Assembly (NCBI GenBank): GCA_903930395.1
Contig: CAIYYE010000438.1
Span: forward strand, 1 to 6,629
DNA: 6,629 nucleotides
Direction: 5' to 3'
DNA from: an uncultured beta proteobacterium
GTDB lineage: Bacteria; Pseudomonadota; Gammaproteobacteria; Burkholderiales; Rhodocyclaceae
Below are positions 1 to 6,221 of the stretch, one piece after another. Below the pieces are notes generated by a model. That model searched no databases. It worked only from the letters and a program-made list of their open reading frames with translations, and was not told the origin of the DNA. The position numbers and the translations under genes are program-made. How positions within the stretch are numbered: the first letter of the stretch is position 1; each line of letters begins with the position of its first letter.

Positions 1-377
1 CTGTCCTTTTCGATGAACAGGTCGCGGGATGGTACGTAGGCTTCCGGCTGGTAGTAGTCGTAATAAGAGACAAAGTACTCGACAGCGTTTTCCGGAAAGA
101 ACTCCTTGAATTCAGAATACAACTGCGCCGCCAGCGTCTTGTTGGGCGCCAGCACAAGGGCCGGGCGCCCGGTCCGGGCAATGACATTGGCCATCGTGTA
201 GGTCTTCCCCGAGCCGGTGACGCCGAGCAGAGTCTGAAAGGACAGGCCGTCGCCCAGCCCCTCGACGAGCTGACGGATCGCCTCCGGTTGATCGCCAGCC
301 GGTGGAAAAGGCTGGTGCAATCGGAAGGGACTACCTTCGAAGCTGGCAACCGGAATGATGTTGTTGGTTTCGCTCAT
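1..377 (-). CDS. uvrB: UvrABC excinuclease subunit B, N-terminal part (partial)
   Basis: This is the first 125 codons of UvrB, the helicase-like damage-verification subunit of nucleotide excision repair, which works with UvrA and UvrC in the cytoplasm; the rest lies beyond the left edge. Visible motifs are the Walker A loop GVTGSGKT (residues 52-59), motif Ia [11 protein letters not shown] (81-91) and the tyrosine-rich segment [12 protein letters not shown] (about 105-116) at the base of the beta-hairpin that clamps DNA. The start is the ATG at 375-377: an in-frame TAG lies only four codons upstream (387-389), so no longer form is possible. The N-terminus is about ten residues longer than I recall for E. 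coli UvrB. No Shine-Dalgarno precedes the start. It is divergent from the aminotransferase gene, with 75 bases between the two starts. I see no LexA box in that spacer. Identity is very secure. Confidence 0.97.
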   Translation of the reverse strand, partial: MSETNNIIPVASFEGSPFRLHQPFPPAGDQPEAIRQLVEGLGDGLSFQTLLGVTGSGKTYTMANVIARTGRPALVLAPNKTLAAQLYSEFKEFFPENAVEYFVSYYDYYQPEAYVPSRDLFIEKD

Positions 378-400
378 GCTAAAATTCTACGGTTTTCGTC

Positions 401-420
401 GCGCAGCAAATCGGCTGCGC
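401..420. repeat. Perfect inverted repeat in the uvrB/tyrB spacer
   Basis: GCGCAGC (401-407) and GCTGCGC (414-420) are exact reverse complements around a six-base loop. The repeat sits between the two divergent starts, 23 bases from uvrB and 32 bases from the aminotransferase ATG. It lacks a following T-run in either direction, so it is not an intrinsic terminator. It could be a hairpin in the aminotransferase leader or a DNA site for a dimeric regulator; the sequence does not decide. Confidence 0.6.
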
Positions 421-443
421 GGACATTGTTTGTATTATTTCAC

Positions 444-447
444 GGAG
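444..447 (+). promoter_or_regulatory. Ribosome binding site of the aminotransferase gene
   Basis: GGAG lies five bases before the ATG at 453. It decides the start: the same reading frame stays open upstream to 288, but that stretch overlaps uvrB on the other strand, resembles no aminotransferase N-terminus and has no comparable ribosome binding site. Confidence 0.75.
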
Positions 448-452
448 TTCCT

Positions 453-1661
453 ATGTCCTCTTCGATCTTCGCTGCGGTGGAAATGGCCCCGCGCGATCCT
501 ATCCTCGGTCTGAACGAAGCTTTCAACGCCGATGCGCGCACCACCAAGGTCAATCTCGGCGTCGGTGTCTACTTCGACGACAACGGCAAGATCCCGCTGC
601 TGGCCGCCGTCAAGGCCTCGGAAGATGCTCGCGTGAAAGCAGCCCTGCCGCGCGGCTACCAGCCGATCGAAGGCAACCCGGCCTACAACACCGCCGTCCA
701 GAACCTGCTGCTCGGCAAGGATTCCGCCCTGATCGCCAATGGTCAGGTCATCACCGCCCAGGCCCTCGGCGGCACCGGCGCCCTGAAAATCGGTGCCGAT
801 TACCTCAAGCGCCTGAACCCGGCTGCCAAGGTTTACATCAGCGACCCGTCCTGGGAAAACCATCGCGCTCTGTTCGAGTCGGCCGGCTTTGAAGTCGACA
901 CCTACCCGTACTACGACGCCGCCACCCGTGGTGTCAATTTTGCCGGCATGAAGGCCTGCCTGAACGGCTTGCCTGCCGGTTCGATCATCCTGCTGCACGC
1001 CTGCTGCCACAACCCGACCGGTGCCGACCTGAGCGATGCCCAGTGGGGCGAAGTCGTCGCCATCTGTCAGGAACGCGGCCTCGTGCCCTTCCTCGACATG
1101 GCCTATCAGGGCTTTGCCGATGGTATCGATGCCGACGCCGTTGCCGTCCGCGCCTTCTCGGCTTCCGGCCTGCAATTCTTCGCCTCCAGCTCGTTCTCCA
1201 AGAACTTCTCGCTGTACGGCGAGCGCGTCGGTGCGCTGTCCATCATCACCGCCGGCAAGGACGAGTCGGGCCGCGTCATGTCGCAACTCAAGCGCGTCAT
1301 CCGCACCAATTACTCCAACCCGCCGACCCACGGCGGCGCCCTGGTTGCCGGCGTACTCGCCTCGGCCGAACTGCGCCAGATGTGGGAAAGCGAACTGGCC
1401 GGCATGCGTGACCGCATCCGCGCCATGCGTACCGGCCTGGTCGATGCCATCAAGGCCCAAGGCGTGGCGCAGGACTTCTCCTTCGTCGCCCAGCAACGCG
1501 GCATGTTCTCCTACACCGGCCTGAGCGTTGCCCAGGTTGATCGCATGCGCGAAGAGTTCGGCATCTACGCCGTGTCGACCGGCCGTATCTGTCTGGCCGC
1601 GCTGAACACCAAGAACCTCGACTACGTGGCCAAGGCCATCGCCGCAGTCACCAAGGCCTGA
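453..1661 (+). CDS. tyrB: Aromatic amino acid aminotransferase (PLP fold type I, TyrB-like)
   Basis: A 402-residue pyridoxal-phosphate aminotransferase of class I (subgroup I-alpha, AspC/TyrB), about the usual length of 396-400. It should transfer amino groups between aromatic amino acids or aspartate and 2-oxoglutarate in the cytoplasm, the last step of phenylalanine and tyrosine synthesis. The key residues are present: Trp134, Asn187 in CCHNPTG, Asp215 and Tyr218 in DMAYQG, the PLP lysine Lys250 in SFSKNFSLYGERVG, Arg258, and the substrate-carboxylate arginines Arg284 (before NYSNPP) and Arg378. Compared from memory, SFSKNFSLYGERVG and QRGMFSYTGLS resemble E. coli TyrB more than AspC, so I call it TyrB-like; aspartate activity remains likely. 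The ATG at 453 is chosen for its GGAG site and because homology begins there. It is divergent from uvrB and ends at a strong terminator 23 bases past the stop, so it is probably monocistronic. Confidence 0.93.
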   Translation: MSSSIFAAVEMAPRDPILGLNEAFNADARTTKVNLGVGVYFDDNGKIPLLAAVKASEDARVKAALPRGYQPIEGNPAYNTAVQNLLLGKDSALIANGQVITAQALGGTGALKIGADYLKRLNPAAKVYISDPSWENHRALFESAGFEVDTYPYYDAATRGVNFAGMKACLNGLPAGSIILLHACCHNPTGADLSDAQWGEVVAICQERGLVPFLDMAYQGFADGIDADAVAVRAFSASGLQFFASSSFSKNFSLYGERVGALSIITAGKDESGRVMSQLKRVIRTNYSNPPTHGGALVAGVLASAELRQMWESELAGMRDRIRAMRTGLVDAIKAQGVAQDFSFVAQQRGMFSYTGLSVAQVDRMREEFGIYAVSTGRICLAALNTKNLDYVAKAIAAVTKA

Positions 1662-1684
1662 TCGGCCCGGTCTTGAAATGCAGC

Positions 1685-1714
1685 AAGGGCGGAACCTCGG
1701 TTCCGCCCTTTTTT
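1685..1714 (+). terminator. Rho-independent terminator of the aminotransferase gene
   Basis: An 11-base-pair perfect stem, AAGGGCGGAAC (1685-1695) with GTTCCGCCCTT (1700-1710), closes a CTCG loop and runs into TTTTTT (1709-1714). It lies 23 bases after the aminotransferase stop. The stop codon of the convergent gene (1713-1715) is embedded in the T-run. In the opposite direction the stem is followed by GCTGC and not by T, so it should be a weaker terminator for the minus-strand gene. Confidence 0.93.
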
Positions 1715-3404
1715 ATTTCCGCGAACTCGCGCTGAGGTTCGGCAACACGCCATAAACGTGCACCGTTCCGTTCTGGCTAGAAACCGAGGTTTGCATGGTG
1801 ACCGACATGTTGCTCTCGACTTCGCCGTTGCGCCCGGCAGTAAACTGACCCACCGCCGTCACCATGCCGGCATCCATCCGGAGATCACGCCCGATGACTT
1901 GCGTCGGTGTGATGGTGATCGTCGAACGCAGCTTGTCGAAGCGGGTAACGCCCGCCCGTACTTCGGAGACCCCGCTGCGACGCACAGCCTCGCCCAGATC
2001 GACGCCGTGGAAGGTGCCTCGCGTAATTTCCGTATTGGCCGTCGCTTCAAGGTTCGCCCACAGGCCGACCCAGTCGCGCCCGCTGGCGCGCAGGCGCAAG
2101 CTGCCGCTCAAGTCGCCGTCGATTTTCAGGGACGGGGCAAAAGCTGCGCTGACTTTTCGACTATCCAGCCCGCTCACCCTCCCCTCGCCAGCCATCGCCA
2201 GGCCGTTGCTCCAGTCGATCAGCCAGTTGCCATGAAGAATGCCGCCGAGAAAAGTGGTGTCGATATTCTGGATGAGCAGCTTGTTATTCTGTAGCAAGCC
2301 CTTGGCCTGGAGCGAAGCAAACGAAACCGTCGAGCCGGGTGGCGTCCAAGCCCGCCCTTCGATTGTCAAGACCAGCCCCTGGCTGCTCGGCGTTGCATTG
2401 ACAAGCACACTGCGGTCTGGCGTCTCCAGTGTAGCCTTATCCATCACCCCATCCGGGCGAAAAGCGACTTCGCCGAACAGATCATCGAATGCCAGGCCAT
2501 CGTTGAGTCTGAGCCGGAAATGGTCGATCAGGATTTTTCCGACGACCAGATCCTGCCCGCCCGCCATTTCACCCATGAACATCGGCAGGGCCAGCACGCT
2601 GTTGGCAAGCAATGTTGCCCCGGACACTTCCATTTTCGCGACCCGGTAAGGCGCGCCGCCGATCAGCGACAGTGGCGAAGCGATACGCACTTCGGCGATT
2701 TCCCCCTCCGCCTTTTCACCCAGGTGAATCCCGGTCAGCTTGAGCGAGGGTGCGGGGATAAACGCGACACCGACCCGATCTATCCTGACCGGCGTCTTGA
2801 GCATGCGCGTTGCCGCTGCCTCAAGGGCGGGCTTGAATTGCTCATAGGGGTAGAAAACAAGGGTGGCGACCCCTATCGAAAATACGAAGACCAGCCCCCA
2901 AAACAGCTTGCGCCCCGTTGACGTCCCCTGCCGATACGACGCAGGCTCGGACTCGGCCACCTCGGCCACTGCCGCCGGCTGACGTGTCCCGGCAACGGAC
3001 TTTGACGAGGTAGGAAGAATGGGCTTTCCGAATGAGGAAAAATTGCTCGTGACGCTATCGCTTCGCTTTGACTCGGATGCCGCCGGGGCCTGCTGGCCAA
3101 AGGCCGAAAAACGTGACATCAGCCGCACAGAGTCTGGCCCCGCATCCGGCTTGGCTGCGCTCCTGGCCTTCTCCCAAACCGATGCCGCTTCAGCAACCGG
3201 CACGATATAGCCGCCCTCCTCCAGGTCGCGCAAGGCAGACTGAACCAGCCGGGGATTGCCGATTTTCTCGGTCAAATCCTCGACGCTCGTTTTTCCGTCG
3301 ACCTGCACCAGGACCATGCGCAGATTCCGCTGGACGACCCGCGTACTCTGGCGAACAGCCTCATCACCAGTCGGCGTTTTTGCGTATACCAAATTGGAAT
3401 CCAT
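1713..3404 (-). CDS. Inner-membrane protein: N-terminal regulator-like domain plus AsmA-like periplasmic part
   Basis: This 563-residue protein has three visible parts. Residues 1-70 form a compact helical, winged-helix-like domain (QRNLRMVLVQVDGKTSVEDL, then a helix ending LRDLEEGGYIVP), of a kind I recall at the front of betaproteobacterial regulatory proteins. Residues 80-165 are a low-complexity Ser/Ala/Pro-rich linker holding two copies of S-x-F-S-x-F-G. Residues 167-185 are one hydrophobic segment preceded by Arg-Lys, predicting a cytoplasmic N-terminus. The remainder resembles the AsmA family: TPVRIDRVGVAFIPAPSLKL (about 204-223) is the typical AsmA N-terminal pattern, and 425-563 matches the AsmA C-terminal beta-rich style. 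AsmA-family proteins act in envelope and lipid homeostasis; the role here is unknown. A start at TTG 3425 would add seven residues, but ATG 3404 is preferred; neither has a strong ribosome binding site. It is divergent from tRNA-Asn. Confidence 0.8.
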   Translation of the reverse strand: MDSNLVYAKTPTGDEAVRQSTRVVQRNLRMVLVQVDGKTSVEDLTEKIGNPRLVQSALRDLEEGGYIVPVAEAASVWEKARSAAKPDAGPDSVRLMSRFSAFGQQAPAASESKRSDSVTSNFSSFGKPILPTSSKSVAGTRQPAAVAEVAESEPASYRQGTSTGRKLFWGLVFVFSIGVATLVFYPYEQFKPALEAAATRMLKTPVRIDRVGVAFIPAPSLKLTGIHLGEKAEGEIAEVRIASPLSLIGGAPYRVAKMEVSGATLLANSVLALPMFMGEMAGGQDLVVGKILIDHFRLRLNDGLAFDDLFGEVAFRPDGVMDKATLETPDRSVLVNATPSSQGLVLTIEGRAWTPPGSTVSFASLQAKGLLQNNKLLIQNIDTTFLGGILHGNWLIDWSNGLAMAGEGRVSGLDSRKVSAAFAPSLKIDGDLSGSLRLRASGRDWVGLWANLEATANTEITRGTFHGVDLGEAVRRSGVSEVRAGVTRFDKLRSTITITPTQVIGRDLRMDAGMVTAVGQFTAGRNGEVESNMSVTMQTSVSSQNGTVHVYGVLPNLSASSRK

Positions 3405-3440
3405 AAGCCCGTCCAATATTCCCAAAAAACCACAAGAAGC

Positions 3441-3469
3441 TTGACACGAGGGGATTCTACTCCTATAAT
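3441..3469 (+). promoter_or_regulatory. Consensus sigma-70 promoter of tRNA-Asn
   Basis: TTGACA (3441-3446) and TATAAT (3464-3469) are both perfect matches to consensus with the ideal 17-base spacer. The bases after the -10 box are GC-rich (GCGCC), the kind of discriminator linked to stringent control of stable RNA genes in proteobacteria. Transcription should start near 3476, giving a very short leader before the mature tRNA 5' end at 3482. Confidence 0.93.
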
Positions 3470-3481
3470 GCGCCTCTCTGT

Positions 3482-3557
3482 TCCTCGATAGCTCAGTTGG
3501 TAGAGCGCCGGACTGTTAATCCGTAGGTCCCTGGTTCGAGCCCAGGTCGGGGAGCCA
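3482..3557 (+). tRNA. tRNA-Asn (anticodon GTT)
   Basis: A complete 76-base cloverleaf with encoded CCA (3555-3557). The acceptor stem is TCCTCGA (3482-3488) with TCGGGGA, containing one T-G wobble. The D arm is GCTC/GAGC, the anticodon loop is CTGTTAA with GTT at 3515-3517 (reads AAC and AAU), and the T arm is CCTGG/CCAGG around TTCGAGC. The top anticodon-stem pair (27-43) is C against T, a mismatch at the stem edge. The gene is alone, with its own promoter and terminator. Confidence 0.98.
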
Positions 3558-3570
3558 GAAAACACATCAG

Positions 3571-3604
3571 AAAGCCCAGCCAATTTGGTTGGGCTTTTTG
3601 TTTT
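3571..3604 (+). terminator. Rho-independent terminator of tRNA-Asn
   Basis: The stem AAAGCCCAGCC (3571-3581) pairs with GGTTGGGCTTT (3587-3597) through 11 pairs including one G-T wobble, with a five-base AATTT loop, followed by a T-rich tract to 3604 interrupted by one G. It begins 14 bases after the tRNA CCA. Read on the other strand the same stem is followed by only a short T-run, so it may weakly end transcripts of the minus-strand gene that stops at 3675. Confidence 0.88.
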
Positions 3605-3674
3605 CCGGCAGAGAATCCTATCGATTGGGATCAAGCCAGGAATGCCTGCCTTGACCATCCAGTCTCACGCAAAA

Positions 3675-4835
3675 TCACCGCAGTTTGCGCAGCTCCTCGG
3701 CAAACATCTGGCGGGAGGCATCCAGCATGTCGCCGCTGCGCCGGTAATAGGTATCCAGGTCGAACTGGCCCGCTCCGCGGTTGTAAGAATCCTTTTGCGT
3801 GGTTTCAACCGCCATGCCGGTGGCGCTGAAGGTCTGGGTGCTGACCTGCCCCTTGACTGTGGATGTTTCCGCAATCAGTCGCACATCCGATACCAGAGGC
3901 TGTTTGAGCTTGACGAACATGAGTTCGGGCTGGGTTGTGCTGATGAAGCGGTAGGAGGTGTTGTTGGCATGCAGATGGTGCAGGTTGGCACCACGGGTCG
4001 ATGCCACCGAGAGGAAACTGCTGCCTGAAGTTTTCAGCGCAGCAAAATCGACCACCATGTTGACGGATACCAGATGCACCTCCTGGTTGAGGTCGTAAGT
4101 CATCATGATTTCCTTCAGGCGGGTGTTGGTACCGAAGGTAAAGCCCAGTCCCTTCAGGAAATCGGCCCGGTTGGGGTTGTCCATGTAGAGTGGCATGCCG
4201 GTTGGGGCAATGAAAACAGACTGTGAATCCTTGGTATCGGTCAGCCAGGGTGAGGCATGTTGCGCGGGGGCCAGTTCGGCATAGTTCTTGGTTGCTTTGA
4301 GTCGCTCAAACGGCACCACTTCGATGCCCATCGAGGCGAAATCCTCGGCAGTCTGGGCATATAGCTTGTCAACCAGCTGCTGCAGGCGAGCCACGTCGGG
4401 CGGCGGGATTTTCATCGACTTGGTGGCGTCACGCGCTGTGCCACCTTGATACTGGCTGCCACCCATGGCCGAAACCTCCTTGAACAAGGCGAATTCGACA
4501 CTGAAATTGACGATGCCAACCTTCTTGATACTCTTGAAATTACTGCCTCGCACGGCTTCCACATACTGTGCTGACTGACTGGCCGCCGGAGCTTCAAAGC
4601 GATAGGGCGGGAATTTCTTGCTGGTGTCGTCTTCGAAATCCGCGTCACTCTTCGCATCGGCCTTGGCCTTGCCGTCGCTGATCGCTTTGGAGAGGTCGGT
4701 AATCGCGTCGAAAAGCCCGGCCTGCACTGGAAGCGAGATGGCGAGCAGCAGCATGGCGGCAATCCGTGGAAACGCAAATCGATTTGATCGGCTTACCCAA
4801 GCGCCGGAGAGTGGGCTGAGAAACGCTTGAAACAT
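3675..4835 (-). CDS. Exported protein of unknown function
   Basis: I do not recognise this 386-residue protein. It begins with a likely Sec signal: basic residues up to Arg24, a hydrophobic core AAMLLLAISLPV (about 26-37) and a VQA|G cleavage site after residue 39. The n-region is unusually long. No cysteine occurs in the protein, so it is neither a lipoprotein nor disulphide-bonded. After a charged Asp/Lys/Ala-rich stretch (about 42-75) comes an alternating strand/helix part (KKVGIVNFSVEFALF, then LVDKLYAQTAEDFASMGIEV, residues 104-173). This faintly recalls periplasmic domains of CsgG/FlgO type, a weak resemblance only. A beta-rich second half and a final helix ending EELRKLR follow. The ATG at 4835 is chosen because AGGAG (4844-4848) lies eight bases before it; the ATG at 4841 is only two bases away, and the one at 4901 would add a polar stretch before the signal. 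It stands alone between tRNA-Asn and moaA. Confidence 0.8.
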   Translation of the reverse strand: MFQAFLSPLSGAWVSRSNRFAFPRIAAMLLLAISLPVQAGLFDAITDLSKAISDGKAKADAKSDADFEDDTSKKFPPYRFEAPAASQSAQYVEAVRGSNFKSIKKVGIVNFSVEFALFKEVSAMGGSQYQGGTARDATKSMKIPPPDVARLQQLVDKLYAQTAEDFASMGIEVVPFERLKATKNYAELAPAQHASPWLTDTKDSQSVFIAPTGMPLYMDNPNRADFLKGLGFTFGTNTRLKEIMMTYDLNQEVHLVSVNMVVDFAALKTSGSSFLSVASTRGANLHHLHANNTSYRFISTTQPELMFVKLKQPLVSDVRLIAETSTVKGQVSTQTFSATGMAVETTQKDSYNRGAGQFDLDTYYRRSGDMLDASRQMFAEELRKLR

Positions 4836-4843
4836 AGTCATGG

Positions 4844-4848
4844 CTCCT
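4844..4848 (-). promoter_or_regulatory. Ribosome binding site of the exported-protein gene
   Basis: AGGAG on the minus strand, eight bases before the ATG at 4835. This supports a start 22 codons inside the longest open frame, whose first ATG is at 4901. Confidence 0.65.
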
Positions 4849-5065
4849 GTGGGGTGGTTACATTTCGTCGTTCTGGTGCGTCCTTTGACACATTTTTTCA
4901 TAAATTTCCGGCGCCGGGATAGGTCCCGCCGAAGTCATTGAATTTTCCGCCGCAAGAAACTTTCCGGAATTTTGATGTCTCTACTTGTTGGGCGCCTGTC
5001 GTGCGTTGATAATCGCCGACCAGACAGTAACTCACCTTTTGTCGGCCATCCAAGAATCGTCCACC
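4849..5065. other. Divergent spacer between the exported-protein gene and moaA
   Basis: This stretch holds no gene I can support. It contains the palindrome CCGGCGCCGG (4908-4917), which can extend into a bulged hairpin to 4931, and a second palindrome TTCCGGAA (4962-4969). TTTCCG occurs three times (4905, 4944, 4961). A possible moaA promoter lies at 4985-5013. No convincing promoter for the minus-strand gene was found. Confidence 0.5.
4985..5013 (+). promoter_or_regulatory. Possible sigma-70 promoter of moaA
   Basis: TTGTTG (4985-4990) and GATAAT (5008-5013) are separated by 17 bases. The -10 box matches consensus at five of six positions and the -35 box at three of six. A start near 5020 would give a leader of about 46 bases before the ATG at 5066. 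This is inference from pattern alone. Confidence 0.4.
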
Positions 5066-6139
5066 ATGCAGAATGAGACACTCAGGCAGGAAATGACGCC
5101 AGCCGGTCTTGCCGATTTCACACCTCACGTGACGCCACCGGCAGCGGGGCATCGCGAAGGCACGCTGCTCGACAAATACGGGCGGCGGATTTCCTATGTG
5201 CGGCTGTCGATCACCGACCGCTGCGATTTCCGCTGCACCTACTGCATGGCCGAGGAAATGACTTTTTTGCCGCGCCATGCGGTGATGAGTCTGGAAGAAT
5301 GCCTGCGCGTGGCGACGGTGTTTGTCGGCCTGGGCGTCAGCAAGCTGCGGATTACTGGTGGCGAGCCGCTGGTGCGCAAGGATGCGATGTGGCTGATCGA
5401 GCGCCTCGGCGCCCTGCCCGGCCTCGACAATCTGGTGCTGACGACGAACGGATCACAGCTCGACCGCTTTGCTGGGCCCTTGAAGGCGGCTGGCGTCAAG
5501 CGCATCAACATCAGCCTGGATACCCTTAACCCGGATCGCTTCCGCAAGATCACCCGAATCGGCGATCTGGCCAAGGTGCTGCGCGGCATCGAGGCAGCCA
5601 GTCAAGCCGGGTTCCGTCGAACCAAGCTCAACGCCGTCATGATGCGCGGCACCAATGATGACGAATTCGTCGATCTGGTCAAATTCGCCGTCGATAACGA
5701 ACTGGATATTTCGTTTATCGAGGAGATGCCGCTCGGCGAGATACACGGGCGCAGCAACACCTATATTTCATCGGAAGAAACGCGGGCGCTGCTGGCGCAG
5801 CATGTCGAGCTCATTCCATCGACCGAGGACTCCGGTGGCCCGGCGCGTTACTGGCGCATTCCGGGCAGCGAATCCCGCGTCGGCTTCATTTCGCCACACA
5901 GTCACAATTTCTGCGATACCTGCAACCGCGTCCGGATTACCGCCAAGGGCGAGCTTTACCCCTGCCTAGGCCAGAACGATGCGGCCAATTTGCTACCTGC
6001 CTTGCGGGCTGGCGACGACGATGCGCCTTTGCGCCAGGCGATCATCGACAGCATGGGCATCAAGCCCTACGGCCATGACTTTACCCAGCAGATGGATGCA
6101 CCCCAGGTCGTCCGCTTCATGTCGATGACCGGCGGCTGA
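5066..6139 (+). CDS. moaA: GTP 3',8-cyclase MoaA (molybdenum cofactor synthesis, radical SAM)
   Basis: MoaA uses S-adenosylmethionine and two iron-sulphur clusters to turn GTP into 3',8-cyclo-dihydro-GTP, which MoaC converts to cyclic pyranopterin monophosphate, the first stage of molybdopterin synthesis in the cytoplasm. In this 357-residue form the radical-SAM motif CDFRCTYC gives Cys53, Cys57 and Cys60. ITGGEP (96-101) contacts SAM. The C-terminal cluster cysteines are Cys283, Cys286 and Cys300 in CDTCNRVR...YPCL, with the GTP-binding arginines 288 and 290. The protein ends in the conserved Gly-Gly tail needed for catalysis, so it is complete. The start is uncertain: ATG 5066 has no clear Shine-Dalgarno, while ATG 5093 (348 residues) follows CAGGCAGGAA; both precede the conserved region starting near residue 38. 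No other mo- genes are visible nearby; it is followed by a terminator. Confidence 0.96.
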   Translation: MQNETLRQEMTPAGLADFTPHVTPPAAGHREGTLLDKYGRRISYVRLSITDRCDFRCTYCMAEEMTFLPRHAVMSLEECLRVATVFVGLGVSKLRITGGEPLVRKDAMWLIERLGALPGLDNLVLTTNGSQLDRFAGPLKAAGVKRINISLDTLNPDRFRKITRIGDLAKVLRGIEAASQAGFRRTKLNAVMMRGTNDDEFVDLVKFAVDNELDISFIEEMPLGEIHGRSNTYISSEETRALLAQHVELIPSTEDSGGPARYWRIPGSESRVGFISPHSHNFCDTCNRVRITAKGELYPCLGQNDAANLLPALRAGDDDAPLRQAIIDSMGIKPYGHDFTQQMDAPQVVRFMSMTGG

Positions 6140-6178
6140 TTCCTGGGCTAACAGCCGCAATTGGCCAGCGACAGGCAC

Positions 6179-6208
6179 AAAAAAGGCGATCCGCAGATCG
6201 CCTTTTTT
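6179..6208. terminator. Bidirectional Rho-independent terminator between moaA and typA
   Basis: GGCGATC (6185-6191) pairs with GATCGCC (6196-6202) around a CGCA loop, flanked by six A on the left (6179-6184) and six T on the right (6203-6208). The symmetry makes it a good terminator for moaA on the plus strand and for typA on the minus strand, whose stop is 14 bases away. Confidence 0.93.
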
Positions 6209-6221
6209 ACGTTGGGCCAGC

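Noticed and set aside
378..452. LexA (SOS) box for uvrB
   Set aside because: No CTGT-N8-ACAG-like sequence is present in the spacer. Other LexA-site variants were not tested.
435..1496. Long open frame on the minus strand (353 codons) opposite the aminotransferase gene
   Set aside because: It lies wholly inside a well-supported gene on the other strand, has no recognisable domains, and is the type of mirror frame that GC-rich codon usage produces.
1758..2921. Several plus-strand frames opposite the AsmA-like gene
   Set aside because: They are arginine/proline-rich or low-complexity mirror frames without ribosome binding sites, and the minus-strand protein accounts for the region with coherent domain structure.
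3482..3557. tRNA-Asn as an integration site for a mobile element
   Set aside because: No repeat of the tRNA 3' end, integrase or phage-like gene is visible in the window, and the tRNA is followed directly by its own terminator.
3272..3658. Minus-strand frame containing the peptide WARTRDLRINSPALYQLSY
   Set aside because: This peptide is the antisense translation of the tRNA-Asn gene, a known source of false hypothetical proteins. The frame also overlaps the start of the AsmA-like gene.
4885..4890. Perfect TTGACA on the plus strand upstream of moaA
   Set aside because: No -10-like hexamer occurs 15-19 bases downstream; the sequence there is the GC-rich palindrome. It is probably chance.
4905..5065. 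Possible molybdenum cofactor riboswitch in front of moaA
   Set aside because: I could not match the conserved core of the Moco RNA motif, and the best promoter candidate leaves a leader of only about 46 bases. A covariance-model search would settle it.
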